Below, piece after piece: positions 18,940 through 28,199 of a DNA stretch of 64,000 nt. Numbering within the stretch: position 1 is the first letter of the stretch; the number at the start of each line of letters is the position of its first letter. Both the position numbers and the translations under genes were made by a program. The stretch covers positions 1 through 64,000 of the forward strand of contig QJVW01000011.1 in the NCBI GenBank assembly GCA_003235575.1, written 5' to 3'. The notes below the pieces were generated by a model. It saw only the letters and a program-made list of their open reading frames with translations, was not told the DNA's origin and searched no databases. This DNA comes from Candidatus Eiseniibacteriota bacterium. GTDB taxonomy: Bacteria; Eisenbacteria; RBG-16-71-46; SZUA-252.

Positions 18940-19935
18940 ATGACCCGTAGAGAGCGAATCCGCAAGAGTCTTGCCGGAGAACCGGTCGATCGACCCCCGA
19001 TCTCCTTCTGGCGGCACTTCTATCACCGTGAGGGGAGCGCCGAGGCACTGGCCGACTCGATGCTCGAGTTCCAGGAGCGGTACGACTGGGATCTCATGAA
19101 GGTCAATCCGCGTGCCTCCTACCACGTCGAGGATTGGGGCGTTCGCACGAAGCGTCCGGGAGACGGACCGCTCGACAAGCCGAAGGTGGTGCAGACGGCG
19201 GTTCGCGAGCCCGCCGACTGGGATCGGATTCGTCCGCTCGATCCGACGCGCGGCGTTCTGGGCGAGCATCTCGACGCGCTCGAACGGATCGCGGCCAAGA
19301 TCCAGGGAGAGACCGACTGGATCATGACCGTGTTCAATCCGCTCTCGATCGCGGCCGACCTGATCTACGACGACGATCGGTTCCTGGAGCACCTGCGCCA
19401 CGACGGCGAGCGCGTCCACGCGGCGCTCCGCGCGATCACGGAGACGTTCGCCGGTTTCACGCGCGAGTGCGTGGCGCGCGGCGCGGCGGGGATCTTCTTC
19501 GCGACGACCGATTGGGCGAACGACACGCGAATCGACCGGGCGACCATGGAAGAATTCGGAAGGCCGTATGACCTGCGCGTCCTCGCGGAGGCGGCCGCCG
19601 CGCCGCTGAACACCCTCCACGTCTGCGGTCCCGGCGCGTACCTCAAGGATCTCTTGGATTATCCCGTGGCGATCGTGTCGTGGGCCGACGGGGCGCCGCG
19701 CACCCCGTCCATCGGCGAGATCCGCGCGCTCACGGACAAGACGATCCTGGCGGGGGTGGCGCACGACGGCGCGTTCCTCTCCGGCACCGCCGCGGCGGTC
19801 GAGGCGGAGGCGCGCGGCGCGATCGCCCAGGCGAACGGCAGCCGCTTCATTCTGGGACCCGGCTGCGCCGTGCCGTCCGCGGCGCCCGAAGAGCACTACC
19901 GGATCGTGCGGGAGGTCGCGCTCGCGTGCGCCTGA
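18940..19935 (+). CDS. Uroporphyrinogen decarboxylase-family protein (not canonical HemE)
   Basis: [66 protein letters not shown]. Canonical RQAGRYLPEYR motif missing. Confidence 0.82.
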   Translation: MTRRERIRKSLAGEPVDRPPISFWRHFYHREGSAEALADSMLEFQERYDWDLMKVNPRASYHVEDWGVRTKRPGDGPLDKPKVVQTAVREPADWDRIRPLDPTRGVLGEHLDALERIAAKIQGETDWIMTVFNPLSIAADLIYDDDRFLEHLRHDGERVHAALRAITETFAGFTRECVARGAAGIFFATTDWANDTRIDRATMEEFGRPYDLRVLAEAAAAPLNTLHVCGPGAYLKDLLDYPVAIVSWADGAPRTPSIGEIRALTDKTILAGVAHDGAFLSGTAAAVEAEARGAIAQANGSRFILGPGCAVPSAAPEEHYRIVREVALACA

Positions 19936-20324
19936 TCGCCTTCAAATCGAAGATCCATCGCGCCACGGTCACCGAGGCGAACCTCAACTACGAGGGATCC
20001 GTCACGGTCGACGCCGATCTCCTCGAAGCGGCGGGGATCCTGCCCCACGAGCAGGTGCAGATCCTGAACGTGAACAACGGCGAGCGCTTCGACACCTACG
20101 CCATTCGGGGTCCCCGGGGAAGCGGGACGGTGTGCCTGAACGGGCCGGCCGCGCGACTGGCGCACGTGGGCGATCTCGTGATCATCCTCACCTACGCGGT
20201 CATGGAGCGCACGGAGTTGGAACGGCATTCCCCCACGGTCGTTCTGGTGGACGCGAAGAATCGCGTCGCCGGCCTGGAGCGCGCCGGCACGGCGGGCGAT
20301 CCCGAGTACGGGGGACCGCGATGA
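19926..20324 (+). CDS. panD: Aspartate 1-decarboxylase (pyruvoyl enzyme; GTG start)
   Basis: [21 protein letters not shown] with the G24-S25 self-cleavage site; [30 protein letters not shown]. Confidence 0.95.
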   Translation: MRLIAFKSKIHRATVTEANLNYEGSVTVDADLLEAAGILPHEQVQILNVNNGERFDTYAIRGPRGSGTVCLNGPAARLAHVGDLVIILTYAVMERTELERHSPTVVLVDAKNRVAGLERAGTAGDPEYGGPR

Positions 20325-21679
20325 CACGGCGCGGGCTTCGCGCGGTGGGCGTCCTGTTCCTGGGCGCGATCGTGCTCGCGCTCGCGGCGGGCGGGACCCG
20401 CACGCCGCGCGTCGCGGCCGCGGAGGGCGCGGCAGCCGACACGGTCGGGGCGGATGCGCCGACGGGACCGGTCGTCGACGTCCTCACGCTCGAGGGCGCG
20501 ATCCAGCCGATCTCCGCGGAGGTCTTCACCAAGGCGATCGATCGCGCCGAGCGCGATGGGCGCGAAGCCCTGATCGTGCGACTCGATACGCCCGGGGGGC
20601 TCGACTCCTCGATGCGCGACATCATCAAGCGCATCCTGATCTCCGAGGTGCCCGTCGTCGTGTTCGTCGCGCCGCCGGGCGCCCGCGCGGCCAGCGCCGG
20701 CACCTTCATCGCCTACGCCGCGCACGTGGCGGCCATGTCGCCCGGAACCTCGATCGGCGCGGCCACGCCGGTGCAGATGGGCGGCGGCGACGTGAAGGAG
20801 GATCTGGGCCGGAAGGTCAAGAACGACGCCGTGTCGTACATCCGCTCGCTGGCCGCCCAGCGTGGCCGGAACGCGGACTGGGCCGAGAAGGCGGTGCGCG
20901 AGGGGGGCTCGCTTCCCGAGAGCGAGGCGCTGCGGCTCCACGTCGTCGATCTCGTGGCGCGCGACCTGGCGGAACTGCTTGCGGCCCTCGACGGTCGCGA
21001 GGTCACGGCCGCGGGCGTCACGCGCACGCTCCACACCGCGGACGCCACGACGAACGACATCAAGCCGTCGTGGCGCCAGGCGCTCCTCTCGCGCATCGTG
21101 GATCCGAACGTCGCGTACATCCTGTTCATCCTCGGCTTCTACGGCCTTCTGTTCGAGCTGTCGAATCCCGGGGCGATCCTGCCGGGCATCGTGGGCGGGA
21201 TTTGCATCCTATTGGCGTTCTTGGCCTTCCAGGCGCTTCCGGTGAATCTGACCGGCGTCTTTCTGATCCTGTTCGCCATGGCGCTCTTCTTGATCGACAT
21301 CAAGGTGCAAAGCAACGGTCTCCTCGCCTTGGGCGGCATCGTGGCGCTCATCCTCGGTTCGCTGATCCTCGTGGGCGGCGAGAGCGGTGTTGCGCGCATT
21401 TCCCTGGTGGTCATCGGCACGGTGGCGGGCGCCACCGCGCTTTTCTTCGCGTTCGTCATCGGCCTCGCCTGGCGCGCACAGCGGCGGAAACCTTCCACCG
21501 GCAGCGAGGGGCTGGTCGGCGAGCGCGGCACGGCGGTAACGGCAGTCGCTCCCCACGGAAAGGTGTCCGTGCACGGGGAGTACTGGGAAGCGGAATCGGG
21601 CGAGGCGATCGTCGCCGGCGCCCCGGTCATCGTAGAGCGCGTCGACGGCATGACGCTGCGCGTTCGCAAAGCTTCATAA
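20321..21679 (+). CDS. NfeD-family membrane serine protease (ClpP-like + NfeD)
   Basis: [48 protein letters not shown], then TM segments and a C-terminal OB-like domain. Confidence 0.9.
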   Translation: MTRRGLRAVGVLFLGAIVLALAAGGTRTPRVAAAEGAAADTVGADAPTGPVVDVLTLEGAIQPISAEVFTKAIDRAERDGREALIVRLDTPGGLDSSMRDIIKRILISEVPVVVFVAPPGARAASAGTFIAYAAHVAAMSPGTSIGAATPVQMGGGDVKEDLGRKVKNDAVSYIRSLAAQRGRNADWAEKAVREGGSLPESEALRLHVVDLVARDLAELLAALDGREVTAAGVTRTLHTADATTNDIKPSWRQALLSRIVDPNVAYILFILGFYGLLFELSNPGAILPGIVGGICILLAFLAFQALPVNLTGVFLILFAMALFLIDIKVQSNGLLALGGIVALILGSLILVGGESGVARISLVVIGTVAGATALFFAFVIGLAWRAQRRKPSTGSEGLVGERGTAVTAVAPHGKVSVHGEYWEAESGEAIVAGAPVIVERVDGMTLRVRKAS

Positions 21680-21691
21680 ACGGAGGCACGG

Positions 21692-22483
21692 ATGTTCTCC
21701 TACGCATTCTTAACCATCGTCTTTCTGGCGATTCTGCTCCTGACGAGCGCGATCAAGATCCTGCGCGAGTACGAACGGGGCGTCATTTTCCGGCTGGGGC
21801 GCTGCATCGGGCAGAAGGGCCCCGGACTCATCATCCTGATTCCCGGGGTCGACAAGATGGTGAAGGTGCCCCTGCGCACCGTCACCATGGACGTGCCCAC
21901 GCAGGACGTCATCACGCGCGACAACGTCACCGTGAAGGTGAACGCCGTGATCTATTTCCGCGTGCTCGACGCCACCAAGGCCGTGCTGCAGGTCGAGAAC
22001 TACCTCTACGCCACGTCGCAGATCGCCCAGACGACGCTGCGCAGCACGCTGGGTGAGTCGGAGCTGGACGAACTGCTCTCGAAGCGGGAGAAGATCAACC
22101 AGGAACTCCAAATGGTGATCGACCGCCACACGGAACCCTGGGGCATCAAGGTCTCGACGGTCGAGGTGAAGAACGTCGATCTGCCGCAGGAAATGCAGCG
22201 CGCCATCGCGCGGCAGGCCGAGGCCGAGCGCGAACGGCGGGCGAAGGTCATCAACGCCGAAGGCGAACTGCAGGCATCCCAGAAGCTGTCCGAAGCCGCG
22301 GGCGTGATCTCGCGCCAGCCGCTGGCCATGCAGTTGCGCTACCTCCAGACGCTGGCGGAGATCGCCACGGAGAACAACTCGACGATCGCCTTCCCGGTGC
22401 CGATCGACCTCTTCGAGCCGCTGCTTCGCGCGCGGGATCGCGCCGCGCTGCCCTCGAGCGGGGGCGGGGAGAGCCGTTCGTGA
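21692..22483 (+). CDS. Slipin / SPFH (stomatin-like) membrane protein
   Basis: [52 protein letters not shown]. Confidence 0.95.
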   Translation: MFSYAFLTIVFLAILLLTSAIKILREYERGVIFRLGRCIGQKGPGLIILIPGVDKMVKVPLRTVTMDVPTQDVITRDNVTVKVNAVIYFRVLDATKAVLQVENYLYATSQIAQTTLRSTLGESELDELLSKREKINQELQMVIDRHTEPWGIKVSTVEVKNVDLPQEMQRAIARQAEAERERRAKVINAEGELQASQKLSEAAGVISRQPLAMQLRYLQTLAEIATENNSTIAFPVPIDLFEPLLRARDRAALPSSGGGESRS

Positions 22484-23877
22484 GTCGCACCCGATACGAT
22501 GTCGTCATTCTCGGCGGCGGACCCGGCGGATACGTCGCCGGCATCCGCGCGGGGCAGCTCGGCTTGAAGACGGCCCTGATCGAGAAGGCGAAGGTCGGGG
22601 GAACCTGCCTGCACTGGGGCTGCATCCCGACGAAGGCGCTTCTCGAGACGGCGGAAGTCTTCCGGATGGCGGGCCGCGCCGGGGAGTTCGGCGTCCGTGT
22701 CACGGAGGCGACGCTCGATTGGCGCGCCGCCCAGGAGCGGAAGGACCGCGTCGTGAAGAAGAACGCGATGGGGACGGAGTCCCTCCTGAAGAAGAACAAG
22801 GTGACGACGATCAAGGGAACCGGCCGCCTCGTCGCCCGCGACCGGATCGAGATTCGGGACGCGGCGGGGGCCGTCGACACCGTCGAGGCGTCGGCGATCG
22901 TTCTGGCGACCGGATCGCGCGTTGGATCGCTGCCGATGGCGCCGGTGGACGGCCGCGTGGTGCTCTCCAGCGACGATGTCCTGAGCCTCGACCACATTCC
23001 CGAGTCGATGCTGGTGATCGGCGCGGGGGCGGTGGGCGTGGAATTCGCGTCGATCTACCATACGTTCGGCACGAAAGTGATCTTGATCGAACGGGAGGGA
23101 CGGCTACTCCCGATCGAAGATGCCGATCTCGGCGAGGCGCTGAAGCGGTCCTTCACGCGTCAGGGGATCGAGGTGCACGTCGGCGCCACGCTGAAGAGCG
23201 TCCGGGTGGAGGCGGGCGGCGCCTGGAGCGAGTTCGACGTCGCGGGCGAGACGAAGCGGATCCGGACCGAGCGCGTGCTGATGGCCGCGGGCCGCAAGCC
23301 CGTCACCGACGGGATCGGGCTCGAGACCGTCGGCGTCGCCATGGAACGGGGCTGGGTGAAGGTCAACGAGTATCAGGAAACCTCGGTCCCGGGCATCTAC
23401 GCCATCGGCGACATCACCACGAGCCCGGCGCTGGCGCACGTGGCCTCCCACGAGGGAATCGTGGCGGTCGAGCGGATCGCGAAGCACCCGACCCACCCGG
23501 TGAACCTGGGGGCCATTCCTTCCTGCACGTACTGCCATCCGGAGGTGGCGAGCGTCGGCATGTCCGAGGCGCAGGCGAAGGCCGCCGGACGACAGGTCAA
23601 GGTCGGCAAGTTCCCGTTCACCGCCAGCTCCAAGGCGAGCATCCTCGGGGAAGGGGACGGCTTCGTGAAAGCGGTGGCCGACGCGAGGACCGGCGAGATC
23701 CTGGGCGTCCACATCATCGGCGTACGGGCGACGGAACAGATCTCCGAGTCGGTCGTCGCCCGCCATTTCGAGGCGTCGGCGCTGGAGTTGGCCGAGGTCG
23801 TGCACCCGCACCCGACCCTGTCCGAAGCGACCATGGAGGCCATGTTTGGAGCCGAAGGCCGAACGATCCACATCTGA
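22480..23877 (+). CDS. lpdA: Dihydrolipoyl dehydrogenase (GTG start)
   Basis: [87 protein letters not shown]. Confidence 0.96.
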   Translation: MSRTRYDVVILGGGPGGYVAGIRAGQLGLKTALIEKAKVGGTCLHWGCIPTKALLETAEVFRMAGRAGEFGVRVTEATLDWRAAQERKDRVVKKNAMGTESLLKKNKVTTIKGTGRLVARDRIEIRDAAGAVDTVEASAIVLATGSRVGSLPMAPVDGRVVLSSDDVLSLDHIPESMLVIGAGAVGVEFASIYHTFGTKVILIEREGRLLPIEDADLGEALKRSFTRQGIEVHVGATLKSVRVEAGGAWSEFDVAGETKRIRTERVLMAAGRKPVTDGIGLETVGVAMERGWVKVNEYQETSVPGIYAIGDITTSPALAHVASHEGIVAVERIAKHPTHPVNLGAIPSCTYCHPEVASVGMSEAQAKAAGRQVKVGKFPFTASSKASILGEGDGFVKAVADARTGEILGVHIIGVRATEQISESVVARHFEASALELAEVVHPHPTLSEATMEAMFGAEGRTIHI

Positions 23878-24865
23878 GCGCGCGCACCCCGCCGGCGTCG
23901 GCAGGCCGATCGGACTCTCGCTTCCCTCCGATCGCCGCACGGCCGCGGGCGAAAAGCGGAAGCCCCTGCGCGCGTACGAGCGGCTCTCCGAGGCGCCGCC
24001 GGGGACCCGCCGTCCGGATTGGCTGCGGGCGCGGATTCCCACCGGGAAGGCCTACCTCGAGACGAAGCAGATCCTGCGCACGCTCGACTTGCACACCGTC
24101 TGCGAGAGCGCGAACTGCCCGAACATCGGCGACTGTTTCTCGCGGCACACGGCGACGTTCCTGATCCTGGGCAACGTCTGCACCCGCTCCTGCCCGTTCT
24201 GCGACATCCGGAGCGGGAAGCCGCTCCCGGTCGATCCGGAGGAGCCCGCCCGCGTGGCCGACGCGGCGCGGCGTCTGGGCCTGCGGTACGTCGTCGTGAC
24301 GTCGGTCAATCGCGACGAATTGCCCGACGGCGGCGCCGGCCATTTCGCCGCGACGATCCGCGCGCTGCGCGAGGCCGTCGACGGCGTGCGCGTCGAGGTG
24401 CTCATTCCCGATTTCCTGGGAGACGAAGCCGCGCTGCGCACGGTGCTCGAGGCGCGCCCCGACGTGCTGAATCACAATATGGAAACCGTGAAGCGCCTCT
24501 ACAAGCGGGTTCGCCCCGCCGGGCGTTACGAGCGCTCGCTCGAACTCCTGCGCCGCGTCGCCGCGTGGACGCCCCACATCCCCGCCAAGTCCGGACTGAT
24601 GGTGGGCGTGGGGGAAACGCGCGAAGAGGTGGAGGAGCTGATCCGCGATCTCCACGCGCAGGGCGTTTCGATGATCACCATCGGGCAGTACCTGGCGCCC
24701 TCGAACGCGCACCTACCGGTGGAACGGTACGTCACACCGGAGGAATTCGCGCACTATCAGCGGTATGGCATGGAGCGGGGCGTGCGGCAGGTGGCGTCCG
24801 CGCCGATGGTTCGTTCCTCCTTCCACGCCGAGGAACAGGCCGGCGAGACGATCTGGGTGGGATAG
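23846..24865 (+). CDS. lipA: Lipoyl synthase (start uncertain; annotated ATG overlaps lpdA by 32 nt)
   Basis: CESANCPNIGDCFSRHTATFLILGNVCTRSCPFCDI, NHNMETVKRLY, KSGLMVGVGET, GQYLAPSNAHLPV. Confidence 0.96.
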   Translation: MEPKAERSTSERAHPAGVGRPIGLSLPSDRRTAAGEKRKPLRAYERLSEAPPGTRRPDWLRARIPTGKAYLETKQILRTLDLHTVCESANCPNIGDCFSRHTATFLILGNVCTRSCPFCDIRSGKPLPVDPEEPARVADAARRLGLRYVVVTSVNRDELPDGGAGHFAATIRALREAVDGVRVEVLIPDFLGDEAALRTVLEARPDVLNHNMETVKRLYKRVRPAGRYERSLELLRRVAAWTPHIPAKSGLMVGVGETREEVEELIRDLHAQGVSMITIGQYLAPSNAHLPVERYVTPEEFAHYQRYGMERGVRQVASAPMVRSSFHAEEQAGETIWVG

Positions 24866-24890
24866 AGTCCCGGACGGCGATCCCCGTCGG

Positions 24891-24930
24891 CACGGCCGCG
24901 ACGCGTCCCGCGTGGCGGCCGCCGTGTTTT
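24891..24930 (+). terminator. Intrinsic terminator: nested hairpin CACGG-CCGC-g-ACGCG-tcc-CGCGT-g-GCGG-(ccg)-CCGTG then TTTT
   Basis: Inverted repeat with 3-nt bulge and T-tract between convergent lipA and mgtE; T-tract overlaps the mgtE stop codon. Confidence 0.75.
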
Positions 24931-26305
24931 AGAGCAGCGTGCCGGTGAGGAGCAGTCGCGCGGCCGTGAAGTAGATCATGAGTCCGGTCACGTCGACGAG
25001 CGTCGCCACGAACGGGGCCGAGGCGGTGGCGGGGTCGAAGTTCATGCGCCGCAGCAGAAACGGAAGCATGGAGCCGACCATGGTGCCCCACAGGACGACG
25101 CCGACGAGGCTGAGGGCGAGGGTCGCGCCGAGGGCGAGGTAATGCGGTCCGTAGGCTCCCGACACGCGATGCATCGTCACGACCTGGAGGAACCCGAGGA
25201 GCGCCAGGATCCCGCCCAGCCCCAGGCCCGAGAAGAACTCGCGGTGCACCACGCGCCACCAGTCGCGTAGACGCACCTCACCCAGCGCCATCGCGCGGAT
25301 CACCAGCGTCGTCGCCTGCCCTCCGGAGTTTCCTCCGCTCGAGATCACGAGCGGTATGAAGAGCGCCAGGGCGACCGCCTTGGCGATTTCCAGTTGGAAG
25401 TACCCCATCGCCGCGGCCGTGAGCGTCTCCCCGACGAAGAGCACGGCAAGCCATCCTCCGCGCTTGCGGATCATCTCGATCGGCGTCACCTGTAGATACG
25501 GCGCTTCCAGGACCGCGGTACCGCCGATCTTCTGGATGTCCTCGGTCGCCTCCTCGCGGACCACGTCGACCACGTCGTCCAGGGTGACGATGCCCTTCAT
25601 GCGGCCCTGCGCGTCGACCACCGGGATCGCCAGGAGACGGGTCGTCGTGAAGAGTTGGCTCACTTCTTCCTGGTCCATCGCTTCGGGCACGCTGACGACG
25701 TCGGTCGCCATGACCTCCGCGACGCGCTGACCCGTCCGCGCGGTGAAGAGCTCACGATAGGAGACGACGCCGCGCAGTTTCTGGTCTTGGTCGAGGACGT
25801 ACGCGTAGGGCAGGGATTCCGTTCGCTCCGCCGCCTGCCGCCGGAGGTAGGTGATGGCCTCGTCGATCGTGATGTCGGGACGGACGCGCGCGTAGCGGGG
25901 GTTCATCAGCCCGCCGGCGTCGTCCTCGGCGTACGCGAGGAGCGCGACCACGTCGCGCCGGGTCTGCTCGTCCAGGAGGCCCAACAGAATCTCTCGCTGC
26001 TCGGGATCCACTTCCTGGATCAAGTCGGCGGCATCGTCCGGCGCCAGCAGCCGAAACCAGGCCCGGCGCTCGTTGGCCGGGATGCTGAACAGGAGCTCCG
26101 CTTGATCGTGGGACGACAGGAAGAGGAAGAGATCCTCGGCGTCCGGTCGGTTCAGCGCGCGGAACGACTCGACGCGGTCCTCGGGGACCAACAGCGACCA
26201 CGCATCCTGGAGGTCCTCCAGGGATAGTTGTTCGGTCGCCTCGGGATCCACGGCAGCCAGCATGCGATCGTCCTCGTCGTAGGGAGGCGCCGCCACGAAC
26301 GCCAC
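24929..26305 (-). CDS. mgtE: Magnesium transporter MgtE
   Basis: MgtE_N superhelix (SLEDLQDAWSLLVPEDRVESFRALNRPDAEDLF), two CBS domains, C-terminal TM domain with PLVISSGGNSGGQATTLVIRAMALGE. Confidence 0.95.
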   Translation of the reverse strand: MAFVAAPPYDEDDRMLAAVDPEATEQLSLEDLQDAWSLLVPEDRVESFRALNRPDAEDLFLFLSSHDQAELLFSIPANERRAWFRLLAPDDAADLIQEVDPEQREILLGLLDEQTRRDVVALLAYAEDDAGGLMNPRYARVRPDITIDEAITYLRRQAAERTESLPYAYVLDQDQKLRGVVSYRELFTARTGQRVAEVMATDVVSVPEAMDQEEVSQLFTTTRLLAIPVVDAQGRMKGIVTLDDVVDVVREEATEDIQKIGGTAVLEAPYLQVTPIEMIRKRGGWLAVLFVGETLTAAAMGYFQLEIAKAVALALFIPLVISSGGNSGGQATTLVIRAMALGEVRLRDWWRVVHREFFSGLGLGGILALLGFLQVVTMHRVSGAYGPHYLALGATLALSLVGVVLWGTMVGSMLPFLLRRMNFDPATASAPFVATLVDVTGLMIYFTAARLLLTGTLL

Positions 26306-26364
26306 CGGGCCACATGCTACGCCGCCGTGGGACGCCGCATCAAGGGCGGCGCGCCGGGCGCCGG

Positions 26365-26393
26365 TTTACCTCCCTCCGGACGGGTGGTACCGT
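26365..26393 (+). promoter_or_regulatory. Candidate promoter TTTACC-N17-TACCGT upstream of the NtrC-type regulator
   Basis: Direct reading; ends only about 8 nt before ATG 26401. Confidence 0.3.
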
Positions 26394-26400
26394 GAAGGGA

Positions 26401-27762
26401 ATGAACGCGCGCCAATCCCCTGCGCTCCTGTTGATCGACGACGATCCGGGAACTTCGGGCCTCCTCCAGGAGGTGTTTCGCGAGGAGGGCTACGACGTCG
26501 TCGCGGCCGCCACGGGAAGCGAAGGGTTGCTGCAGGCCGAGCGCCGGGACTTCGACGCCGTGCTCTGCGACGTCATCCTTCCCGATATCGACGGCGTCCA
26601 GGTGCTGCGCCGACTCCGCGAGCTTCGCCCCGAGATGCCCGTCATCATCATGACCGCGCACGGCACCGTGGAACTCGCCATCCGCGCCCTCGACGAAGGC
26701 GCCTTCGACTACGTCAGCAAGCCGTTCGCGATCCATTCGGTTCGCGCGTGCGTCGCGCGTGCGGTGGAGCCGCGACGCAAGGCGCCCGCCCCGGAGCCTG
26801 CCCCCGATGCGGCGGCCTCCGGCGTGCGGCCGATTCTGGGATCGCACCCGGCGATGGTCGAGCTCTACAAGCTGGTCTTCCGCGTGGCCGGGACGAAGAG
26901 CCCGGTGCTCATCGAAGGCGAGAGCGGCACCGGGAAAGAGCTGCTGGCGCGTACGATTCACGTGCAGAGCCCGCGGCGCGGCCGCCCCTTCGTCGCGGTC
27001 AACTGCACCAGCCTCTCGGAGTCGCTCCTGGAGAGCGAACTCTTCGGGCACGTCCGTGGCGCGTTCACCGGGGCGGTGGAGCGGCGGCCCGGCCTCTTCC
27101 TCGAGGCGAATCGGGGCACGATCTTTCTCGACGAAGTCGGCGACATGTCGCTGAGCATGCAGGCCAAATTGCTGCGCGTCCTGCAAGAACAGGAAGTGAA
27201 GCCCGTGGGCGGCTCCGAGACCGTGCCCGTCGACGTCCGAATCGTGGCGGCGACGCACCGCAATCTGGGAGCGATGGTCGCGGAGCGGCGATTTCGGGAG
27301 GACCTCTACTATCGCATGCGCGTCGTGGCGCTTCGCGTCCCGCCCCTCCGGGAACGGCCCGAGGACATCCCGATCCTGGCGGAGCACTTCCTTGCCCGTT
27401 TCGGCGCGCTCTCCGGTCGCTCCATTTCCGGATTCACCGAGGGGGCCATGGCCGCGCTCCAAGCCTACTCCTGGCCGGGAAACGTCCGGGAATTGGAGAA
27501 CGTCGTCGATCGCGCCGTGGCCCTGACGCCGGGCGGCGTCGTGGGTGTCGAGGATCTCTCGGAGGAAATGCGCGCCGTCTCCGCGAACGCGCCGCACGAG
27601 CTCTCCGGAGAAACCGCATCCCTGGATGACGTGATCCGACGCCACGTGCTGCGCGTCCTCGAGGCGACGGGGGGAAACAAGGCCGAGGCGGCCCGCCGTC
27701 TTGGCGTGCCGCGTAGATCGTTCTATCGGATGCTGCAGCGCTACGGCGACCCCGGAACTTGA
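26401..27762 (+). CDS. Sigma54-dependent NtrC-family response regulator (receiver + AAA+ + Fis HTH)
   Basis: LLIDDDPGTSGLLQ...DVILPDIDG...MTAHGT...YVSKPF; GESGTGKELLARTIH; ELFGHVRGAFTGAVERRPG; GNKAEAARRLGVPRRSFYRMLQRYG. Confidence 0.95.
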   Translation: MNARQSPALLLIDDDPGTSGLLQEVFREEGYDVVAAATGSEGLLQAERRDFDAVLCDVILPDIDGVQVLRRLRELRPEMPVIIMTAHGTVELAIRALDEGAFDYVSKPFAIHSVRACVARAVEPRRKAPAPEPAPDAAASGVRPILGSHPAMVELYKLVFRVAGTKSPVLIEGESGTGKELLARTIHVQSPRRGRPFVAVNCTSLSESLLESELFGHVRGAFTGAVERRPGLFLEANRGTIFLDEVGDMSLSMQAKLLRVLQEQEVKPVGGSETVPVDVRIVAATHRNLGAMVAERRFREDLYYRMRVVALRVPPLRERPEDIPILAEHFLARFGALSGRSISGFTEGAMAALQAYSWPGNVRELENVVDRAVALTPGGVVGVEDLSEEMRAVSANAPHELSGETASLDDVIRRHVLRVLEATGGNKAEAARRLGVPRRSFYRMLQRYGDPGT

Positions 27763-27781
27763 AGGGCCACTTGGGCACATG

Positions 27782-27868
27782 TGCGCCACATTGGCTCTTA
27801 TCGTCGTAAAATAATATGCAATAATATTTTGCAGATTACTTGGCGAATGAAATGCGCCAATTTGGCTC
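27782..27868. repeat. Near-identical direct repeats TGCGCCAcaTTGGCTC (27782-27797) and TGCGCCAatTTGGCTC (27853-27868), plus inverted repeat TTGGCG-N9-CGCCAA (27840-27860)
   Basis: Direct reading in an AT-enriched intergenic region. Confidence 0.6.
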
Positions 27869-28096
27869 AACCATGTCGCCTATCGATCCGCCAAGATCCC
27901 GCCGTTCGTTTCGAGCATTCCACCCAACCAAGCCATGGCAAACGGGTTGCGTCCACGCCGCCCAAACCCGAAATTGGCACGGCCACTGGCGCGAATCATG
28001 CACTTACTCCTCAGAGTCGGGACCAGAACGGCTACTTCCAAGAATCCGCACCATGATCACGCCGTCAAACCCGTGGCCCTCGTGGCCGTGGTTTGA

Positions 28097-28125
28097 ACGT
28101 GAGAGATGCCCCCCACAACTCACGT
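28097..28125. repeat. Inverted repeat ACGTGAG-N15-CTCACGT
   Basis: Direct reading upstream of the foldase gene. Confidence 0.5.
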
Positions 28126-28161
28126 CGAGCACGCCCGAGGGCCGTATTTTTTCGAAGGCCA

Positions 28162-28190
28162 TAGACACCCTCGCGCACCGTACCTAGACT
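28162..28190 (+). promoter_or_regulatory. Candidate promoter TAGACA-N17-TAGACT, ending 9 nt before the GTG start
   Basis: Direct reading. Confidence 0.5.
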
Positions 28191-28199
28191 TTCCTTCCC

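Noticed and set aside
26305-26400. M-box (Mg) riboswitch upstream of mgtE
   Set aside because: Only about 95 nt between divergent genes and no recognisable M-box signature.
27965-27995. TTGGCACGGCCACTGGC as a sigma54 promoter
   Set aside because: Spacing between GG and the -12 GC is N11 rather than N10 and the -12 box is CTGG; kept only as a half-site in the repeat array.
27781-28187. Short ORFs (91 aa and 115 aa) in the AT-rich gap after the NtrC-like gene
   Set aside because: No domain, no clear SD; the repeats and promoter-like elements explain the region better.
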